From the NCBI RefSeq assembly GCF_005771495.1, contig NZ_VAUW01000012.1, positions 1 through 64,000 on the forward strand: a DNA stretch of 64,000 nucleotides. Reading direction: 5' to 3'. The DNA is from Maribacter sp. ACAM166 (GTDB taxonomy: Bacteria; Bacteroidota; Bacteroidia; Flavobacteriales; Flavobacteriaceae). Of this stretch, positions 59,547 to 64,000 are shown piece after piece (position 1 is the first letter of the stretch; each line of letters starts with the position of its first letter). A model generated the notes under the pieces. It was given only the letters and a program-made list of their open reading frames with translations. It was not told the DNA's origin and made no database searches. The position numbers and the translations under genes were made by a program.

Positions 59547-62500
59547 TTAGAATTTATAGTTTAACGATAAGTTAAACATTGTTCCTAATTGGCTAAAATG
59601 ATATCCATCGTACGTCATTTGAGAGTACCGCTGGTTAAATGAGATTAGATTTGAAGGAGAGTTCGTAACCTCTGCTCCATCGAGTACTGCTTGTCCAGTT
59701 GCTGTTGCATCAACAAATTTCCATTCTGGTAAAACATTAAATATGTTGTTAATGTTTAAAGCGATGGTAAGTTTATCGCTAGCGGAGTAGTTCACGCCTA
59801 AATCAGTTACAGTTTTAGGTATGAATTCAGTTCTTAAATCCCATCCTCCGTCTTCAGCTTGTCCAGCAGGAATATCTGCAGCATTAATGAATCTTTTTTC
59901 TAAATCTTGAAGACCATCGTTTGCAAAAGCAGTTTTACCGAAAAATGTATTATTCAAGGAAAGTCCGAATTTACCTATATCATAATTTGCCCCTAGAATC
60001 CACTTAGTTTGTGGGCGAGAGGTAAAGAAAAGACCTTCTTGTGTTGCGTTTACTACTGATTGACCAGACGCTTCTATTAAAGCGGAATTTTTCACAGCAC
60101 CATCACGCTCGTTTTGAATCGTATAGTTTCCAGATAAATTCAAATTTAAATCACCCTCACCAAGCTCAATGCCTTTGTATGCAAGTACAACATCAATACC
60201 AGATGTTTTGGTGTCAATAGCATTTGAAAAGAAACTAACATCGCTTAGGTTGTTTTCTGCTAAAATAATATCTAATGGATTGGTTGCATCACCACTTGCT
60301 CCTATTTCAGTACCTAATACAATACGGTCTTTTACGGCAATACTATAATAATCGAAAGTATAGCTAAATTTATTTGAAATTTTTCCACCAAAGCCAACAG
60401 TAAAGTTATTCGATGTTTCAGAATCAAGCGGATCAATACCTAATAATTTAGCCTGCGTAGAAACATTATTAATTAAACCACCTACTTGTATGCCTTCTCC
60501 AGGTACAAAGCTATATTGTGCTTTCTGTGTATAAATTTGATGTAAGGTAGGAGCTCTAAAACCAGAAGAAATAGATCCTCTTAACGTAAATTCATCACTC
60601 ACTTTATAACGTGAGCTAAATTTATAAACAAAAGCATTTCCAAAATCAGAGTAGTTTTCTGTCCTAATAGTACCGCTCAATAAGAATGCGTCTGATACAT
60701 CGTAATCTAAGCTAAAATAGCCCCCAATATTATAACGGTTAAATTTTCCTGAGTTTTGAGGTGCGTTTCCAGAAAATGAATCAGCTCCACCACCATCATA
60801 CGATGCTAATTCCCCTTCAATAACTTCAAAAGTTTCTGTTCTAAACTCTGCGCCTACACCAATACTAATTTTATCAGAAAGTATTCTTGAAATATCAATG
60901 TTGCCTACGTTGTGGGTAAACTTAGTTCCTCCTGGATCGAAAGATTGCTGACTGTTTTCTCTATATAGTTCACTTGGTTCAAAACCTTCATCTGGATCAG
61001 CAATACCATTGCCATTGGCATCATTAAATGCCGGTACAAATACTGTATTCCTATTATGTGTTTGATTTACTTTATATGTTTGTGTATTTCCACCGGTAGT
61101 AAAACTAGCGTCAATATTCCAATCATTAATAGTTGATTTAAAACCAACTGTACCATTGTAATCACTTAATAAACCCTCAAAGGTGGGTACATAACCATCA
61201 TATTGACCATTAGGTCCATTAGGAAAGAAATCTGCTAAATATGGAAAATCTTGAATATCTCTCCAATATGGAGTTCTGTAGTTGGCGAAACTATTTACGC
61301 TTTTATAAACATATGCAGCATTAGCATACAGTTGTGTGTTTTCACTAAGATCATAGCCAAGGTTTACAGAGAATTTAGCAGCGGCTGTTTCGGGAGAACC
61401 ATTAATGTTTCCGGCATCTGGACGTCTTTGTAGAAAAGATTGAATATCTGTCAAAGTTTCACCTGGTCTGGTGCCTCCAAAATCTGCAAATTCCCCTTCA
61501 GCACTAACAGTTCCTGGTCTGTTTGAAAGATTTACTTTAGATAAATCTACTGTATAGTTTATAAAACCTTTGTCTTCACCAATAGTACTTCCATTGTTTA
61601 CAGCAACACCAAACATTTCGCCATCACCTTCTGAGGTGATACCTGTTCTAATAGTTGTAGAACCTTCATTTGGTGTATCCTTTAAAATAATGTTCATTAC
61701 CCCTGCTATAGCATCTGAACCATATTGGGCAGAAGCACCGTCACGAAGAATTTCAACTCTTTTTATGGCATCGGTTGGAATGGCAGAAATGTCCGCACCT
61801 GTTTCACCACGACCTGGTGAAGTTTGTGTGTACAAAAGTGCACTTAAGTTTTTACGTTTTCCGTTGATTAAGATTAACGTTCTACTAGGTCCCATATTTC
61901 TAATTTCATAAGGATCTAATAAAGAAGTTGCATCGTTTACCGGCGTTTGTACCGTGTTAAAAGATGGAATCCTGTACTGTAATGCCTTATCAAAGGTCAT
62001 TTGTCCTGTAGAAGTCAAGTCTTTTGCGCCAATAACATCTACAGGTAAAGGAGAATCTGTATTACTTCTAGGTGCCGTACGAGAACCAACTACAATAAAC
62101 TCGTCTAATTGCATTCCTTCAGATAATTGTACGTTAATAGTAGTTTTTCCAGCAGTAGATACTTCTTGCGTAGCGAAACCTATGTAACTAAACACCAATT
62201 TTGTGTTATCAGTAACATTTATGGAATAATTTCCATCAAAATCTGAAGTAGTACCGTTAGTTGTTCCTTTTTCTACAATATTTACACCTGCTAAGGGCAT
62301 TCCAGAAGCATCTGTGATTTTACCGGCAACACTATTTTGAATAACGGTATTTAAAGTTAGAGCGGATAAACCAGTATTAAAAGAATTTACTCTTAATACT
62401 TTAACTCTATCTGGCTTCTTATGGTGAATAACATAATATTTATTTCCGAGGTATTCAAAATTGAAACTAGTTTTACGTTCCAATTTATTGATAATTCTAT

Positions 62501-62714
62501 CCAAAACAGGGAATTCATATTCCTCTGGATTTAAACTGGTAGTTGCCAGCAGGGTTGGATTGTAGGTGAAAAACACTTCGTGTTTTGCACTGATTTCATT
62601 TAAAAACTCACTAAGAGTAACCTCTTTTTTAAGCTCATTTGATGCTTTTATGCTCATACTACTTGAAAAAAGTAGTGCCGCAAGCAGCATTCTCATTAAT
62701 TTGTTAGTGTTCAT
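59547..62714 (-). CDS. TonB-dependent receptor with STN signalling domain
   Basis: A 1055-residue outer-membrane receptor. Signal peptide (ends SMSIKAS), STN domain (EVTLSEFLNEISAKHEVFF...ERKTSFNFEY), CarboxypepD-like domain (GKITDASGMPLAGVNIVEKG), TonB box region, plug (RVEILRDGASAQYGSDAIAGV) and a large barrel ending in NLSLNYKF. The STN domain signals to the anti-sigma factor encoded next to it (FecR). No SusD gene follows; the downstream side ends at a terminator. Ligand unknown. Confidence 0.93.
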   Translation of the reverse strand: MNTNKLMRMLLAALLFSSSMSIKASNELKKEVTLSEFLNEISAKHEVFFTYNPTLLATTSLNPEEYEFPVLDRIINKLERKTSFNFEYLGNKYYVIHHKKPDRVKVLRVNSFNTGLSALTLNTVIQNSVAGKITDASGMPLAGVNIVEKGTTNGTTSDFDGNYSINVTDNTKLVFSYIGFATQEVSTAGKTTINVQLSEGMQLDEFIVVGSRTAPRSNTDSPLPVDVIGAKDLTSTGQMTFDKALQYRIPSFNTVQTPVNDATSLLDPYEIRNMGPSRTLILINGKRKNLSALLYTQTSPGRGETGADISAIPTDAIKRVEILRDGASAQYGSDAIAGVMNIILKDTPNEGSTTIRTGITSEGDGEMFGVAVNNGSTIGEDKGFINYTVDLSKVNLSNRPGTVSAEGEFADFGGTRPGETLTDIQSFLQRRPDAGNINGSPETAAAKFSVNLGYDLSENTQLYANAAYVYKSVNSFANYRTPYWRDIQDFPYLADFFPNGPNGQYDGYVPTFEGLLSDYNGTVGFKSTINDWNIDASFTTGGNTQTYKVNQTHNRNTVFVPAFNDANGNGIADPDEGFEPSELYRENSQQSFDPGGTKFTHNVGNIDISRILSDKISIGVGAEFRTETFEVIEGELASYDGGGADSFSGNAPQNSGKFNRYNIGGYFSLDYDVSDAFLLSGTIRTENYSDFGNAFVYKFSSRYKVSDEFTLRGSISSGFRAPTLHQIYTQKAQYSFVPGEGIQVGGLINNVSTQAKLLGIDPLDSETSNNFTVGFGGKISNKFSYTFDYYSIAVKDRIVLGTEIGASGDATNPLDIILAENNLSDVSFFSNAIDTKTSGIDVVLAYKGIELGEGDLNLNLSGNYTIQNERDGAVKNSALIEASGQSVVNATQEGLFFTSRPQTKWILGANYDIGKFGLSLNNTFFGKTAFANDGLQDLEKRFINAADIPAGQAEDGGWDLRTEFIPKTVTDLGVNYSASDKLTIALNINNIFNVLPEWKFVDATATGQAVLDGAEVTNSPSNLISFNQRYSQMTYDGYHFSQLGTMFNLSLNYKF

Positions 62715-62729
62715 AAGTATATAGTTTAG

Positions 62730-63743
62730 TTAATTAATAGGGTCCTTTTGTACTTGTAAAATATTTCCTTTGTTAATAATTCTAGTTCCAGTAGCCTTTT
62801 CAATAGCCGCTATACATATCTTCAAATTTTGATTTGGTATACCCCCAGAAATTGGTATTTCTTTTAAATGTTCAGATGAATATTTCACTTCAACACCATA
62901 GGTTAATTCTAAATTGAACATGACTTCTTTCAATGGAATTTCATTAAATACATACGTACCACCTCTCCAAAGGGCATATGGGGTTTCAAGGGTAACTTTT
63001 TTGTGAATCAAATTTTCGCTTTCTTTGGAATAGGAGACTAACTCTCCTGGAATCATTTTGGTTACATCTCCATTGTTGAGCTCTAAATGGATTGAACCTT
63101 CATCTAAAACTACATTGGTTTTCTTTTCTCTGGTATTCACATGAAACTGTGTTCCTAAAACTTCTACTTTTAGGTCATTGGTTATCACCCAGAATTTTGC
63201 ATTAGTACTAGGTATAGATTTAACTATGAAATAAGCTTCTCCTTTTAAATTTAATAAACGGGGATTATCTTTATTGTAGGATATTTCTGAATTTCCGTTT
63301 AGTACAACAGAAGTTCCATCAGATAATTTAAGGTCAATAATTTCACCGAAATTTGTTTTATGAACTGTAGTGTTATGATTGTTGAATAGTGATAAACTTG
63401 TCCAACTCATTAAAATTAGTAGTACTGCAGCAGTTGAAAAATAGACTACTTTATGCGAAGCTCTTGATTTTTTGCTCGCTTTCTTTGGGGTAGGTTCTAG
63501 ACCTATTTTAGGTAGAATTTTAGCAAGTTCTTCGTTAACCTTATCAATTTTCGGAAATTGCTTCTCAAAATTTATTCCTATTATAATGGCTTTAGCGCTT
63601 TCTGCTGTTTCAATGTGTTGCGGATTATTTTGCAACCAATTGTTCCAGTATGCGATATCATTTTTATTTAGACTTTTGGCCCAATTTTCAAATGAGGTAT
63701 CATCTAAGAAATACTGTAAGTTGAATTTACTCTTGTTGATCAT
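62730..63743 (-). CDS. FecR-like anti-sigma regulator
   Basis: A 337-residue regulator. An N-terminal cytoplasmic part with YFLDDTSFENWAKSL, a membrane helix near 95-118 (VVYFSTAAVLLILMSWTSL), a periplasmic FecR domain (EIIDLKLSDGTSVVLNGNSEISYN, GEAYFIVK, LGTQFHVNTREK) and a C-terminal part of the STN/DUF4974 kind (LKEVMFNLELTYGVEVKY). It relays receptor occupancy to the sigma factor. Its start is 57 bases from the partial sigma gene. Confidence 0.93.
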   Translation of the reverse strand: MINKSKFNLQYFLDDTSFENWAKSLNKNDIAYWNNWLQNNPQHIETAESAKAIIIGINFEKQFPKIDKVNEELAKILPKIGLEPTPKKASKKSRASHKVVYFSTAAVLLILMSWTSLSLFNNHNTTVHKTNFGEIIDLKLSDGTSVVLNGNSEISYNKDNPRLLNLKGEAYFIVKSIPSTNAKFWVITNDLKVEVLGTQFHVNTREKKTNVVLDEGSIHLELNNGDVTKMIPGELVSYSKESENLIHKKVTLETPYALWRGGTYVFNEIPLKEVMFNLELTYGVEVKYSSEHLKEIPISGGIPNQNLKICIAAIEKATGTRIINKGNILQVQKDPIN

Positions 63744-63800
63744 TTAGTAAGGTGTTCCATTGATAAGAGGTTTAATTCTTAAAAATATACCCTACTATTT

Positions 63801-64000
63801 TCAACTTTTTTTCAATATAGATTTAATTTGCTGATTTTCAGAGGCTATTCGTAGTTTTGTCATTGCCTTTTGTAGCGTATTTAAAACACTTTGGTAGTTC
63901 ATATCCATTACTTCTGCGATATCAGTACTATTCATATCACTGTAGTACTTCAAATAAATAACCTCTTTTTGCCTTGGAGATAATTGGTTGATTAAGTTTT
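63801..64000 (-). CDS. Sigma-70 family (FecI-like ECF) sigma factor, partial
   Basis: Only the C-terminal 66 codons lie in the window; the rest is beyond the right edge. The frame reads INQLSPRQKEVIYLKYYSDM, then DIAEVMDMNYQSVLN and ALQKAMTKLR-like sequence, typical of region 4, which binds the -35 box. With the FecR and STN receptor genes it completes a cell-surface signalling set. The small overall length expected (about 190) fits an ECF factor. Confidence 0.9.
   Translation of the reverse strand, partial: NLINQLSPRQKEVIYLKYYSDMNSTDIAEVMDMNYQSVLNTLQKAMTKLRIASENQQIKSILKKS

Overview
This window comes from the chromosome of a low-GC Bacteroidota, almost certainly Flavobacteriia and probably a marine Flavobacteriaceae; I cannot name the genus. 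The signs are: START-like, DUF4290, DUF6146 and DUF6340-type proteins; a fused CcsB-CcsA cytochrome c maturation protein; STN-domain TonB receptors with a FecR/sigma pair; a secreted protein with a type IX-like tail; bacillithiol deacetylase BshB1; promoters of the TAnnTTTG type; and almost no Shine-Dalgarno sequences. I see no insertion sequence, prophage, CRISPR array, rRNA or plasmid function. It reads as ordinary core chromosome with two tRNAs and a few decayed stretches.

Layout. 1-8.5 kb: tRNA-Met, START-like protein, class IV aminotransferase, YqgE, HU, an ATPase-RecQ-Fmt operon, YbeD-like protein, DUF4290 protein and MurA. 8.5-18 kb: pirin, VOC protein, M20 amidohydrolase, DUF6340 lipoprotein, the SRPBCC-SDR-photolyase operon, a T9SS-type secreted protein and a DUF2911 protein. 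18-27 kb: a minus-strand operon (secreted PIG-L deacetylase, an unlisted 37-residue membrane protein, SSS symporter, galactokinase), then MscS, a lipoprotein, Maf, a KdsC-like phosphatase and a DUF2520 protein. 27-38.5 kb: CcsBA, M14 carboxypeptidase, a Cys/Met lyase-BshB1 pair and two tandem TPR histidine kinases. 38.5-46 kb: tRNA-His, M28 peptidase, SGNH hydrolase, S10 carboxypeptidase, fasciclin lipoprotein and a decayed di-heme peroxidase gene. 46-59 kb: TIGR02757, CPBP, LolD-like ATPase, FolE, a SorAB-like sulfite dehydrogenase, a TonB receptor with a His-rich partner, DUF937, SerA, SerC, a LuxC-like reductase and a divergent ferredoxin. 59-64 kb: a TonB receptor/FecR/sigma cell-surface signalling set that runs off the right edge.

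The most interesting signal is regulatory. The same spaced inverted repeat, TTGTTTAA-N16-TTAAAC(AA), stands in front of three unlinked transcription units: the photolyase operon (15783-15822, where it grows into a 15-bp perfect palindrome), the fasciclin gene (44848-44879) and folE (48150-48181). Photolyase repairs UV damage with light and can use a folate antenna, and FolE opens the pterin/folate pathway, so I infer a light- or photo-oxidative-stress regulon whose regulator is not in this window. Other points worth a look are the 37-residue membrane protein translationally joined to the PIG-L/symporter pair, a photolyase-linked SDR without its catalytic tyrosine, a peroxidase pseudogene with five disruptions, and a tRNA-His with two U-U mismatches in its acceptor stem.
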